DNA from: Frischella perrara
GTDB taxonomy: Bacteria > Pseudomonadota > Gammaproteobacteria > Enterobacterales > Orbaceae
Assembly (NCBI RefSeq): GCF_000807275.1
Contig: NZ_CP009056.1
Coordinates: 558,001-622,000 of the forward strand
Reading direction: 5' to 3'
Length of the DNA: 64,000 bases
Under the pieces are notes generated by a model. That model did no database searches and was not told the origin of the DNA. It saw nothing but the letters and a program-made list of their open reading frames with translations. Each line of letters begins with the position of its first letter. Within the stretch, counting starts at the first letter, position 1. Shown here piece by piece: positions 47,649 through 57,059 of this stretch. A program made the translations under genes and the position numbers.

Positions 47649-47665
47649 TTAATTGTTACAATTAA
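47649..47665 (-). promoter_or_regulatory. Palindrome in the btsT leader
   Basis: TTAATTGT-T-ACAATTAA is a perfect palindrome with one central base, 33 bases before the btsT start. On the minus strand a TTGACT at the -35 position lies upstream with GTTAAT, a weak -10, inside the palindrome. A repressor or activator site is likely; the binding protein is unknown. Confidence 0.4.
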
Positions 47666-47891
47666 CCAAGGTTATAGTAACTAAGTCAATAAAAGAAATA
47701 TATGTTGTATTTTATAATAGGTTAGATTTATAAAGTGAGTGGTTAAAATGGCAGTTTTAATGGTAATAAAGCATGAAAACTATTGGTTTCACAGGGCCAT
47801 TCAACAAAAAGTATCTAAGGAAATGACTCAATTTTATTATAATAGACAGCCTTATTTTTACTTATTAAAAATAAATTAAGGTAGGGGGGAA

Positions 47892-47921
47892 CTTGCTGTT
47901 TGAAATTATTTGAACAGCAAG
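47892..47921 (-). terminator. Hairpin after darP
   Basis: A 9-base stem CTTGCTGTT / AACAGCAAG with a 12-base loop, about 40 bases after the darP stop. No T run follows on the minus strand, so terminator function is uncertain. Apart from this and the palindrome at 47649-47665, the 47617-47962 gap holds no gene. Confidence 0.4.
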
Positions 47922-47962
47922 GTATAGCAGTTTTAATTACGCCAAGGCGATGATAAACATAA

Positions 47963-48496
47963 TTAATCTGATTCGCTTAAATCTTTCAAATATTGAAAAA
48001 TTAGTCGTGCTGATTTAGGCGGTTTATTTGTATCACGTTCTTTTTTAGCTGTTCTAGCTAACTGGCGTAATTGTTGACGATCAGCCTGTGGATTCCAGGC
48101 TATTATCGGTTCGGCATCACCAGTATCAATCAAATCATCACGCAGTTTTTCTAATTTATGTAAAATAGCATTTTGTTGATTATGGCGATTTTTTAATTTA
48201 TCCAAGGCTTGGCTAATTGGATCAATATCGCGGTTACGCAATAATTTACCAATATATTGAATTTGTCGTCGATAACCTTCTTTTTTGATTTTCTGTGCTA
48301 ATTCAATAGCATAAATCATATCTTCATCTAATGGGATCTTAGATAACTCATTTTTACTTAGTTGGACTAGTTCAACACCCAATTTTTTAAGGGCTTCGGC
48401 ATCACGTTTAATTTCACTTTTACTGACATAGATGATCTCTTCTTCATTATCATCAATACTAGGTAAAAGGGCATCTTCATGTTCAAATGGTGTCAT
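47963..48496 (-). CDS. darP: Ribosome-associated protein DarP/YjgA (DUF615)
   Basis: A 177-residue, highly charged helical protein of the YjgA family. Signature segments are [53 protein letters not shown] and [20 protein letters not shown]-type sequence near the C-terminus. YjgA/DarP helps maturation of the 50S ribosomal subunit. As in E. coli, it is divergent from pmbA, which supports the identification. A proline-rich tail ([17 protein letters not shown]) is also typical. Confidence 0.88.
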   Translation of the reverse strand: MTPFEHEDALLPSIDDNEEEIIYVSKSEIKRDAEALKKLGVELVQLSKNELSKIPLDEDMIYAIELAQKIKKEGYRRQIQYIGKLLRNRDIDPISQALDKLKNRHNQQNAILHKLEKLRDDLIDTGDAEPIIAWNPQADRQQLRQLARTAKKERDTNKPPKSARLIFQYLKDLSESD

Positions 48497-48586
48497 ATAT
48501 TTTCTTTAGCTTTAGTCTTCAAGTTAGTGTTGTTAATAATCGATTTTTTATAACAGAATGTATAAAATAATATTAAAAATATCGCA

Positions 48587-48616
48587 TTGAATATTATTAA
48601 TCTGCGCTATTATAAC
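48587..48616 (+). promoter_or_regulatory. Probable pmbA promoter
   Basis: TTGAAT (48587-48592) and TATAAC (48611-48616) with an 18-base spacer predict a transcript start near 48623, giving a leader of about 90 bases that contains the hairpin at 48659-48698. Confidence 0.45.
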
Positions 48617-48658
48617 GTATGATTAGCACAATAACAGATTTTAAATAAATGAATTACT

Positions 48659-48698
48659 TAAACTGCTGATAACTAGAACTTTAGTTATCAGCAGTTTA
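48659..48698 (+). promoter_or_regulatory. Long perfect hairpin in the pmbA leader
   Basis: A 17-base perfect stem (TAAACTGCTGATAACTA with its exact complement, 6-base loop GAACTT) ends 17 bases before the pmbA ATG and just before the AGGATA ribosome site. It has no T tail and no upstream gene on this strand, so it is probably not a terminator. It could block or protect the ribosome site, or serve as an operator as DNA. Confidence 0.6.
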
Positions 48699-48715
48699 GT
48701 GATCAGGATAGATAC

Positions 48716-50086
48716 ATGAATAGCTCACAAATTGATAAAGATAGTTATGCTGAACAACAGCAACTTGAAGCTGTTTTAGCACAAACAATAGCCATCGCCA
48801 ACAGTAAAGTTGATGCGGTTGAAGTGGCAATAAACAAATCGACAGGTATTAATGTCAGCACACATCATGGTGAAACTGAAAATATTGAATTTAACAGTGG
48901 TGGGGCATTAGGTATTACGGTTTATCAAAATCACAAAAAAGGCACTGCCTCGACTAATGATTTATCACCTCAATCAATTGAACAAGCTATCAACATGGCG
49001 ATTGAGATCATGAAATATACTTCACCTGATCCTTATTCAGGATTAGGCGATCAAGATCAGATGGCATTTGAATGTCCTGATTTAGATCTTTTTTATCCAA
49101 GTGATCTCAATGTCGAAAGAGCATTACAACAAGCAGCACTTGCTGAACAAGCAGCGTTAGCCTATAACAGCCACATTAAACGCAGTGATGGGGGATATTT
49201 TAGTAGTGGTTACGATATCCGTGTTTATGGTAATAGTTATGGCATGCTACAGGGTTATCGCACCAGTTCTCACTCACTATCTTGTTGTGTGATTGGTGAA
49301 AAAGATGGTCAAATGGAGCGTAATTACGCTTATACCAGTTCTCGTGATATTAACGAACTTAAAACAGCTGAATATGTTGGTAGAGAAGCGGCGAAACGCA
49401 CTACTGAACATCTGGGATCGCAACAAATTGCAACAATGCAGATGCCAATTTTATTTAGTCCAGAAGTGGCAACGGGTTTAATTGGTCATTTTGCTTCAGC
49501 CATTACCGGTAGTGCTATTTATAAAAAATCATCTTTCTTATTGAATCAACTCGGTGAGCCTATTTTCCCTGATTGGTTGACTATTCAAGAGTTACCACAC
49601 CTGTTAAAAGGAGTTGGATCAGCGCCTTTTGATGGCGATGGTATAAAAACCTATCAACAGAATATTATTACCGAGGGTGTGTTGCAAACCTACTTATTAG
49701 GTAGTTATTCAGCACGTAAATTGTCAACACCAGAGAGACCATTAAAAAGTACCGGTCATGCTAGTGGTATCCATAATTGGCGTTTATTTGCTAATAATCA
49801 AACTCAATCGTTTGATGAATTATTAAAAACAATGAATAAGGGCATCGTCATTACATCATTAATGGGGCAGGGTGTTAATCAAGTAACAGGAGATTATTCG
49901 CGTGGTGCGAGTGGTTTTTGGGTTGAAAATGGTCAGATTCAATACCCAATTAGTGAGTTTACTATTGCGGGTAATCTAAGGGATATGTACCGACATATTA
50001 TCGCAATTGGTAATGATATTGAAACTCGCACTAATATACAAACTGGCTCGATTTTAATAGAACAAATGAGTGTAGCCGGTAAATAA
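48716..50086 (+). CDS. pmbA: Metalloprotease subunit PmbA (TldE)
   Basis: A 456-residue member of the TldD/PmbA family; E. coli PmbA has 450. Recognisable segments are VEVAINKSTGINVSTHHGETENIEFNSGG-type sequence at the start, then GASGFWVENGQIQYPISEFTIAGNLRDMY and IAIGNDIETRTNIQTGSILIEQMSVAG near the end. PmbA and TldD form a heterodimer that degrades unstructured peptides (microcin B17 maturation, CcdA turnover); the active zinc site is in TldD, which is not in this window. It is the first gene of a likely operon with the SulP transporter 24 bases downstream, and it is divergent from darP. Confidence 0.88.
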   Translation: MNSSQIDKDSYAEQQQLEAVLAQTIAIANSKVDAVEVAINKSTGINVSTHHGETENIEFNSGGALGITVYQNHKKGTASTNDLSPQSIEQAINMAIEIMKYTSPDPYSGLGDQDQMAFECPDLDLFYPSDLNVERALQQAALAEQAALAYNSHIKRSDGGYFSSGYDIRVYGNSYGMLQGYRTSSHSLSCCVIGEKDGQMERNYAYTSSRDINELKTAEYVGREAAKRTTEHLGSQQIATMQMPILFSPEVATGLIGHFASAITGSAIYKKSSFLLNQLGEPIFPDWLTIQELPHLLKGVGSAPFDGDGIKTYQQNIITEGVLQTYLLGSYSARKLSTPERPLKSTGHASGIHNWRLFANNQTQSFDELLKTMNKGIVITSLMGQGVNQVTGDYSRGASGFWVENGQIQYPISEFTIAGNLRDMYRHIIAIGNDIETRTNIQTGSILIEQMSVAGK

Positions 50087-50109
50087 CTTTAATCAAAGGA
50101 AATAATATC

Positions 50110-51840
50110 ATGGCGCAATGGACAAAATATCGAGGGTTTCAAAAACTATTGTTATGGATGCCTGGTTTAGCGGCATTAGTTAATTATCAAAAAAGTTATT
50201 TAAATTATGATTTTAGAGCTGGGTTATCTGTTGCGGCAGTGTCTTTGCCGGTATCAATAGCTTATGCTGAGTTAACTGGAGTAGGTGCAATCGCCGGGCT
50301 ATATTCGACGATTTTACCCTTGATCGCTTATGCCTTATTTGGATCTTCCAAACAATTGATAGTTGGTCCCGATACTGCCACTTGTGCGGTGGTTGCGGCT
50401 GTTGTTATTCCTTTGTCGGCAAATGATCCTATTTTGCGTTGGCAATTAGTAATTGTATTAACCATTATGATCGGTCTTTGGTGTTTGATCGCGGGCAAGT
50501 TACGCTTGGGAGCGCTAGCGGATTTACTTAGTCGCCCCATTTTGATCGGCTTACTTAATGGGATTTCAATTACTATAATTATTGATCAAATTGCTAAAGT
50601 ATGTGGTTTTAAATATGACTACGCTAACTTTTTTGAACGGCTAATTTCATTACCAATGAAAATTCTTGAAATCCATATTGGTACCTTGATTATTTCATTA
50701 TTAACATTAGCCATATTGATTAGTTTAAAGAAGTACAAGCCACGTTATCCTGCACCATTAGTCGCGGTGATTATCCTGACGTTATTATCATGGATTATTG
50801 GGTTCGATAAGTTTGGTATTCATATTATTGGTCAACTGAATAATGAGGTTATTCCATTTTCATCTTGGGCTAATTTTGATGCTAGCTTAATGAGAGAGTT
50901 AGTTGTACCTTCATTAAATATTGCCGTGATCTGCTTTATTAGCATGATGATTACCGTCCGAAGTTTTGCAGCTAAAAATAATTATGATACTGACGCAGAC
51001 ACCGAATTTAAAGCATTAGGTATTGCTAATATTGTTGCAGGATTGTCTAATGGTTTTGTGGTTAGTGGTACTTCTTCACGAACGGCGGTAAATGATGTCA
51101 ATGGTGGAAAAACACAATTGGTTTCAATTATTGCTGCAGGTGTAATAGCATTAGTTGTTCTATTCTTATTATCACCTTTACAATTCATTCCTTCAGCTGT
51201 TTTAGGGATTATTTTGATCTATTCTTCATGGTCATTAATCGATCTTAAAACTATCAAACGATTTTTTAAACTTAATCGCGAAGCCTTTTATTTAAGTAGC
51301 TGTACCCTTGTCGCTGTATTATTGATTGGTATTATTCCGGGTATGGCATTATCAGTCTTATTAGGTTTATTATTATTCTTACGTCGTGTTTTTCGACCGA
51401 GCGATCAACTGTTAGGGGTCGATGCCGATGGACGAATTCATTCATTAGGTAATAAAGTTCAACCGATTGATAATGTCATCATGTATCGATTCAATTCAAC
51501 CTTGACATATTTTAATATCGCTTACTTTAAGAAACGTATTATTAATATTGTCGATGAATCTTCCGATCATGTGAACTATGTAATTGTGGATGCGATTCCA
51601 TGTTTCACTTACCAAGATGTCAGTGTTTTAATGGGGATTGATGAGCTAGTCCACTCGCTTAAGGCGCGTAATACGATTCTAATTTTAGCCGGCAGACGAA
51701 AAACGATTAAACGTTGGTTTAAAGAGATGAGTATTTATTTAGATGAGAGTTATATTGAATTTACCTACGATCTGTATTTTGCATTACGCATGGTTCAGAG
51801 TAAAGAACATATGTCGGACTTAAGTGATGATGATGATTAA
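50110..51840 (+). CDS. SulP-family anion transporter with STAS domain
   Basis: A 576-residue SLC26/SulP transporter. The membrane part has the family segments YDFRAGLSVAAVSLPVSIAYAELTGVGAIAGLYS and FGSSKQLIVGPDTATCAVVAA, and later TDTEFKALGIANIVAGLSNGFVVSGTSSRTAVN-type sequence (here with DADTE). A STAS domain occupies about 450-560 (NYVIVDAIPCFTYQDVSVLMGIDELV). Family members move sulfate, bicarbonate or dicarboxylates such as succinate (DauA). The substrate cannot be read directly. The end of the gene, (GAT)4-TAA, overlaps the start of yfaY, so the two are coupled. Confidence 0.82.
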   Translation: MAQWTKYRGFQKLLLWMPGLAALVNYQKSYLNYDFRAGLSVAAVSLPVSIAYAELTGVGAIAGLYSTILPLIAYALFGSSKQLIVGPDTATCAVVAAVVIPLSANDPILRWQLVIVLTIMIGLWCLIAGKLRLGALADLLSRPILIGLLNGISITIIIDQIAKVCGFKYDYANFFERLISLPMKILEIHIGTLIISLLTLAILISLKKYKPRYPAPLVAVIILTLLSWIIGFDKFGIHIIGQLNNEVIPFSSWANFDASLMRELVVPSLNIAVICFISMMITVRSFAAKNNYDTDADTEFKALGIANIVAGLSNGFVVSGTSSRTAVNDVNGGKTQLVSIIAAGVIALVVLFLLSPLQFIPSAVLGIILIYSSWSLIDLKTIKRFFKLNREAFYLSSCTLVAVLLIGIIPGMALSVLLGLLLFLRRVFRPSDQLLGVDADGRIHSLGNKVQPIDNVIMYRFNSTLTYFNIAYFKKRIINIVDESSDHVNYVIVDAIPCFTYQDVSVLMGIDELVHSLKARNTILILAGRRKTIKRWFKEMSIYLDESYIEFTYDLYFALRMVQSKEHMSDLSDDDD

Positions 51841-53020
51841 ACCAAAAATTGAAATTCTTAGTACAGGTGACGAGGTATTATACGGGCAAATTACCGATAC
51901 TAATGCAGCTTGGCTTTCTAATTATTTATTTGAACAAGGTTATTTGGTTACTTCACGGTTAACTATTGGCGACAATTTACAACAGTTAACCGAGAGTTTA
52001 CAACAACGTAGTCGCCAGAATGATGTTCTTATTGTCAACGGTGGATTAGGACCTACTAGTGATGATTTGACAGCACAAGCAGCAGCACAAGCCAGTGGCG
52101 AAAAGTTGATATTATTTCCCCAATGGTTAGCAGAGATGGAGAATTATTTTGCTCAGCGTAATCAAGCAATGCCATCAAGCAATATCAAGCAAGCGATGTT
52201 ACCGCAAAGTGCAATAATATTGGATAATCCAATTGGAACAGCCTGTGGTTTTCGTATGATGATTAATCAGTGCGTTATCTATTTTACGCCGGGTGTACCT
52301 TCTGAATTTAAGCGAATGGTCAGTGAGCAAATTGTGCCCGATTTACAAAAGCAATTTCCTGTCAAATATCGACCTCTGTGCTATCGTTTAACTATTATGG
52401 GCAGATCAGAAAGTGATTTAGCCAACGAAATTGAAACAAGATTAACAGTTCCAGCCGGAATCAGCATTGGTTACCGCTCTGCCATGCCTAAAATAGAGAT
52501 TAAATTGACGGCAGATCAATATTTACAATCAACGATGGATAAATTGTGGCGTGAATTAAAAGAGTTAGTAAAGGATAATCTACTTTATGAGGGGACCACG
52601 GGGTTAGCATCGTTAGTGAGTCAATTACTCATGCAACATCAGCAAACCTTAATTATTATTGAGCAGTTTACAGCAGGTCTGATTGCATACGCTCTGTATC
52701 ATGCTCATGCCCCGATTGTTCATTCAGAAGTCTTAAGCAGTGATCAAGATGTTAATTCTACCCTTGCGCAATTGAGACAACGTTATCCTCAGGCAATAAT
52801 ATTAGCGTTGCACGATGTGGATCAACGAAGTGGTCAATTCAAACTACAACTCTTAACGCCTAAACACAACCATATTTATCAATTACGCTACCAAGGACGT
52901 CGCTATTCAATTGATATCGAACAAGCTATTTTTAGTGCTGTTGGTCATGATACATTACGTCGGTATTTATTAGGATTACCTTTAATTGGCAATAATTATT
53001 GGCTGGAAGTCATTAATTAA
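51827..53020 (+). CDS. yfaY: CinA-like protein YfaY
   Basis: A 397-residue protein of the CinA/YfaY family; E. coli YfaY has 400. The N-terminal MoaB-like domain shows KIEILSTGDEVLYGQITDTNAAWL, VNGGLGPTSDDLTA and FTPGVPSEFK. The second domain (about 250-397) is a weakened form of the CinA C-terminal deamidase region, as in E. coli. Three ATG codons in a row follow a GTG inside the end of the transporter gene; ATG 51827 has a GGA eight bases ahead. CinA relatives hydrolyse ADP-ribose or deamidate NMN, but YfaY itself is of unknown activity. Confidence 0.82.
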   Translation: MMMIKPKIEILSTGDEVLYGQITDTNAAWLSNYLFEQGYLVTSRLTIGDNLQQLTESLQQRSRQNDVLIVNGGLGPTSDDLTAQAAAQASGEKLILFPQWLAEMENYFAQRNQAMPSSNIKQAMLPQSAIILDNPIGTACGFRMMINQCVIYFTPGVPSEFKRMVSEQIVPDLQKQFPVKYRPLCYRLTIMGRSESDLANEIETRLTVPAGISIGYRSAMPKIEIKLTADQYLQSTMDKLWRELKELVKDNLLYEGTTGLASLVSQLLMQHQQTLIIIEQFTAGLIAYALYHAHAPIVHSEVLSSDQDVNSTLAQLRQRYPQAIILALHDVDQRSGQFKLQLLTPKHNHIYQLRYQGRRYSIDIEQAIFSAVGHDTLRRYLLGLPLIGNNYWLEVIN

Positions 53021-53111
53021 TAAGATGCCATCAATTCTTTATCGGGAGACTATACACAACGGATTAGGCTTATTCTGAACTATAAACAGCAACCTTGATT
53101 GTTGATTAATT

Positions 53112-54689
53112 TTATAATTGGGATTCAATCGGTAAATAACTAATGATAGTAGCTAGTGCTCGTTGCCACCATTTACTTTCTGGATCATAATTCCAAACAA
53201 TGGGTTGTTGATTATTTCTCTGATCAAGCCAATGCAATTGGTCGTTAGTTAAAGTTACTTGATAACTATAATCACCATTAGTACGCATAATAAATTCATG
53301 CTGTAAAGCTTGCACAATTGCCGGTTCGGCAAAGATAATTCCCATTTCGGTATTTAGATTTGCTGATCGCGGGTCAAAATTAAATGAACCCACAAAACCC
53401 ATTTCATTATCAATCAAAAATGCTTTGGTATGTAAACTTGCGCTACTCGAACCGAGTAAAGTGTGACCCACTTTCCCAAATGGTTTTAATTCATATAGGT
53501 TAATACCGTTTCTTAATAATGGTTTACGATAGGTAATATATCCACCATGAGCAAAGATAACATCATTAGTTGCAAGTGAATTAGTTAAAATGTTTACATC
53601 AACACCTTGTTGATGTAATTGGATGAACTCATTAACACCACTTTTACCCGGAACAAAATAGGGCGAAATAATATTTAAACGCTGTTTTGCATTTGTAATG
53701 ATTGGCTCTAAACGTTTTTTTAGCCAGTGTGCTTCGCCTTTCGCGAAGGCTTTAATAGCCGGATCGGAATAAATATGGACATTTTTGCTCCAATGTACCT
53801 GCCAATTACCTTGATTCCATTCTTTTTTGAATAGTGCTTTCGCATTTGGTGTTTCTTTTAATTTATCAAAATAAGGTACTGCTACCAAATTTTTACGTTT
53901 ATTCGCGATACTCATTCTTAATTCTTCTAAAGCTTGAGCATCACTTTTTACTAATGCATCAATAGGAATAACTGCATCACAATTCCAAAATTCATCAAAA
54001 ATTGTTTCAGCTTCTCGAACGGCATGACCACCAATTAATAAATCAACATCAAAGAAATTACGGTTGCTGGCTGCACCAAAATATTCATCGCCAATATTTC
54101 GCCCTCCCACTATCGCGATTCGACCGTCAGCAATCCAAGATTTGTTATGCATTCTTCGATCAAGACTTAAACCACGGAGTAACATTTCAATGCCACGCAT
54201 CAGGCTATTACCACGTACGCGAGTAGGGTTAAACATCCGAATTTTGATATTTTCATGTTGATTCAATGTTGCTAATAACTCGCTATTCTCTTTAACATTC
54301 ATATCATCAAGAATGATCCGCACACGTACGCCACGATCTGCCGCATTTAACACTTCCAATCCTAATAATTGTCCGGTTAAATCGTTGTGCCACATATAAT
54401 ATTGTAAATCTAAACTGCGACCTGCTTCTCTGGCACTTTTGGCACGAATGGCAAAAGCATCAATATCGCTAGGCACTAACAGAAGACTGCTTTCATCCGG
54501 ATGTAATGCAAACTCTGGTCCTAAAGCCTTATCAAGATCGGTTTGATCATCTTGCACCGCCAAGGCAAAACTTGGTTCACCTTTGGCTTGTTTAGCAAAA
54601 CGTCCAAAACTGTATATTGCTAATATTGAAATGAAAATAAAAACTGATATAACAATCAAAAACATAGGTATTCGCCTTATTTTCTTCAT
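53112..54689 (-). CDS. clsC: Cardiolipin synthase C-type phospholipase D protein
   Basis: A 525-residue PLD-family enzyme with two HKD motifs: HNKSWIADGRIAIVGGRN and HTKAFLIDNEMGFVGSFN. A membrane anchor at about 8-30 (IPMFLIVISVFIFISILAIY) holds it to the inner membrane. ClsC joins phosphatidylglycerol with phosphatidylethanolamine to give cardiolipin. E. coli ClsC (YmdC) is shorter because it lacks part of this N-terminus. The start ATG 54689 has GGGA upstream; a TTG four codons earlier is less likely. The ymdB partner gene found next to clsC in E. coli is not adjacent. It is convergent with yfaY; no clear terminator lies between. Confidence 0.82.
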   Translation of the reverse strand: MKKIRRIPMFLIVISVFIFISILAIYSFGRFAKQAKGEPSFALAVQDDQTDLDKALGPEFALHPDESSLLLVPSDIDAFAIRAKSAREAGRSLDLQYYMWHNDLTGQLLGLEVLNAADRGVRVRIILDDMNVKENSELLATLNQHENIKIRMFNPTRVRGNSLMRGIEMLLRGLSLDRRMHNKSWIADGRIAIVGGRNIGDEYFGAASNRNFFDVDLLIGGHAVREAETIFDEFWNCDAVIPIDALVKSDAQALEELRMSIANKRKNLVAVPYFDKLKETPNAKALFKKEWNQGNWQVHWSKNVHIYSDPAIKAFAKGEAHWLKKRLEPIITNAKQRLNIISPYFVPGKSGVNEFIQLHQQGVDVNILTNSLATNDVIFAHGGYITYRKPLLRNGINLYELKPFGKVGHTLLGSSSASLHTKAFLIDNEMGFVGSFNFDPRSANLNTEMGIIFAEPAIVQALQHEFIMRTNGDYSYQVTLTNDQLHWLDQRNNQQPIVWNYDPESKWWQRALATIISYLPIESQL

Positions 54690-54899
54690 GTAACATCCCA
54701 ATTTGAGAAAAGTACAAGGATTATTTAAAGCTAATCAAATCATATCATAAAGTAAACACGAATAGTATTATGTGGCTATGTCGAAAATAAAGCAAAAAAT
54801 AATAAAAAAATTCTAATGTACAGTTTCTCTAGATTAGTATTCAACTACAATATTATCACTGTAATTTATTGATATAGCTGGTGTGTTTTACCAGTACTG

Positions 54900-56738
54900 T
54901 TATTTATTAAAATGGTCAAATAGCATCATTTCGAATCCATCCGGATTAAATGGTAACGCATCATAAAGTTGAGGATATTCTTTATCTTGGATATCACTTG
55001 TAGTAAATCGCACATGCTCTTTACTATCAAGATATTGGTTTTCAACAATATTTCCTTGTTTTGATATCTCAATATGATTAGTTTTAATCCCTTGTTCATT
55101 AAATCTTTCTAAAATAGCGATAGTGTTTTTCTTTTTAACCGTTTTAAACGTTCGGATAATATTACCTTGAGCATTTTTTATGACTTGTGAGGCAGGTAAA
55201 TATTGCCCACTTTCATATTCTGACTCTATCACTAACTTCGGCACAATATGACTTTCAATGACAGTTAATTTACTTCGAATAGGTGCGTTCTTTTTGTAAT
55301 CAAACTCGGTTGTTAACCATTGCACGCGTGTTTTTTGTAATGTTGAGACAATTTTGCCCATGACTTTTTCCACACGAACATAAGTAGGTTGAGCTATAGC
55401 CTGTTCAACATTGTTTAATGGTGTTAATTGACCTTTGTCATTAATCACAAAAAAGTGAATACCATTTTCGAGAGATTTAAATTGCGTTGAAGGTAAAGAG
55501 ATAGCCGTTTGTTGCCATTTGGTTTTATCGATTTTCTTATATTGATAATTATTATCTATTTCGATTCTTATTAAATCACTGTATTTCTCTTGAGGTGATT
55601 GATTTTCGGCTTCAATTAATGTCAAAGGTGCTTGATGAGGAAAGTTCTTATAGCGTTCAGCCATAAAACTTGGGAAAGGTAGTTTATGATAATAAACTTG
55701 GTTCGGTTTAATACCTAAATACTTGGCTCTTTTAAGGGCATCTTCGTCGTACTTAGGATTATCACTGATACCTTGCTCAAACATTGAATCAGTTAGTAAT
55801 GCATTACTTTTTTCGACGTTCATTACTAGCTTATTGTAAGGATAGGGCTCATCCAAGTCTTTTTCAAAATCAAATAATAGTGGATTTATATTATTTATTT
55901 TTATTACGTTACCGCTTTTATTTAATACCTCATTTTTTACACGGAACGAGTTCTCATAGTGAATAACACGGTTAGTTTTCGTATTTTTATTATTAAAATA
56001 CTCTTCAATAGAATAAACATCCGCATCATGTTGAACTGATTCAATAGCCAGATTACCTGTTACAGTATTTTTTCTAATATTTTTCTCTATTCTTCCATAA
56101 TCATTAAAAAATGTTTCTGAGATATAAATAATATTGTCATTATTATCAGTCATTTCTATTTTAAGATATTTTAGACTGTTATTCGCCCAATAATCGTACT
56201 TATAATGAGAAATGGATGCTAGAGGTCTTTTCTGAATACTTACCACAATGCCATGTTTTTTTTCGACTCTTAAATAACAGGGTAATTTGTAAACCTCGTC
56301 AAATGATTCTTTTTTGTGCAACTGCTTTTGTTCATCTAAGATATAAAAATAAACGCCATCGTCTAATGATTGAAAAGAATCAGTGGGGTAGATAACTTCG
56401 ATAATATTTCGATTGCGTTGTAATACTTCATTATATTGATAATTTTCATTTAATTTTACTTCTGCAATGCTTTGAATGGCTAATTCATACATGTCTGGAT
56501 GAGTTTCTAAATCTGATATTGATGAAAATAAATATTCCATTGGAACGCTATCTTCATTTTCAAAAGCTGTCATAAAATCATATTGATAATAAATTTTATT
56601 AGGTAAAATTGATTGTTTTTTTAACTGTTCTATTGTTTTTATTTGATGTTCGTTCATTCTTACCTCTGCATAAACATAATCAACCGTTATCATCCATAGC
56701 ATAAAAGGAAGCAAGTATATCTTTATTAAACTTTTCAT
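54900..56738 (-). CDS. Secreted 610-residue tandem-array protein, copy 1
   Basis: A 612-residue protein of a family I do not recognise. It has a signal peptide (MKSLIKIYLLPFMLWMITVDYVYA, cut after AYA/YA) and should be periplasmic. The two halves are distantly alike: LNENYQYNEV...DSFQSLDDGVYFYILDEQKQL...CYLRVEKKHGIVVSIQK in the first matches IDNNYQYKKI...TQFKSLENGIHFFVINDKGQL...TYVRVEKVMGKIVSTLQK in the second. The end has short beta-hairpin repeats (ERFNEQGIKTNHIEI). It follows a decayed copy of the 284-residue gene at the same spacing as the intact pair upstream. Almost identical to copy 4. A role as periplasmic immunity protein is inferred from context. Confidence 0.78.
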   Translation of the reverse strand: MKSLIKIYLLPFMLWMITVDYVYAEVRMNEHQIKTIEQLKKQSILPNKIYYQYDFMTAFENEDSVPMEYLFSSISDLETHPDMYELAIQSIAEVKLNENYQYNEVLQRNRNIIEVIYPTDSFQSLDDGVYFYILDEQKQLHKKESFDEVYKLPCYLRVEKKHGIVVSIQKRPLASISHYKYDYWANNSLKYLKIEMTDNNDNIIYISETFFNDYGRIEKNIRKNTVTGNLAIESVQHDADVYSIEEYFNNKNTKTNRVIHYENSFRVKNEVLNKSGNVIKINNINPLLFDFEKDLDEPYPYNKLVMNVEKSNALLTDSMFEQGISDNPKYDEDALKRAKYLGIKPNQVYYHKLPFPSFMAERYKNFPHQAPLTLIEAENQSPQEKYSDLIRIEIDNNYQYKKIDKTKWQQTAISLPSTQFKSLENGIHFFVINDKGQLTPLNNVEQAIAQPTYVRVEKVMGKIVSTLQKTRVQWLTTEFDYKKNAPIRSKLTVIESHIVPKLVIESEYESGQYLPASQVIKNAQGNIIRTFKTVKKKNTIAILERFNEQGIKTNHIEISKQGNIVENQYLDSKEHVRFTTSDIQDKEYPQLYDALPFNPDGFEMMLFDHFNK

Positions 56739-56782
56739 AACTTCTCCTGATTAGCCTTCTTTAAGTTAATTTATTATCACTA

Positions 56783-56967
56783 TTAATTTAATTTTGCCTT
56801 AAGAGAAATATTGGATAATTTTTTAACTAATTTTTGTCTGGTTTTGATTTTATTTTCAGGATTATTATTATTTGACATTAGTGATTTTTTATATCGCAAA
56901 AAATGCTTATCCAGATTCTCACCAATACATTCAGGATCGGCTAAATTACAACTCGCCAATATAATAA
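56783..56967 (-). pseudogene. C-terminal remnant of the 284-residue gene
   Basis: The DNA matches 62932-63118: on the minus strand NLADPECIGE(N)LDKHFLRYKKSLMSNNNNPENKI...KLVKKLSNIS, ending SLKAKLN and a stop. At 56967 the homology jumps over about 750 bases to the segment that in the intact locus lies upstream of the gene (63868 onward). An internal deletion has removed the start and most of the coding region. Confidence 0.75.
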
Positions 56968-57059
56968 GACGATTATTTTATCTGGGATTTACCGTTCCTG
57001 ATTTATAATCGCTCAGCCGATCATGTTTTCAACTTAGATAAATTGGTTTATCTATACTG

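Noticed and set aside
56811-57008. 65-codon plus-strand frame between 610-residue copies 1 and 2
   Set aside because: It is the antisense of the decayed 284-residue gene, which matches the intact gene on the minus strand.
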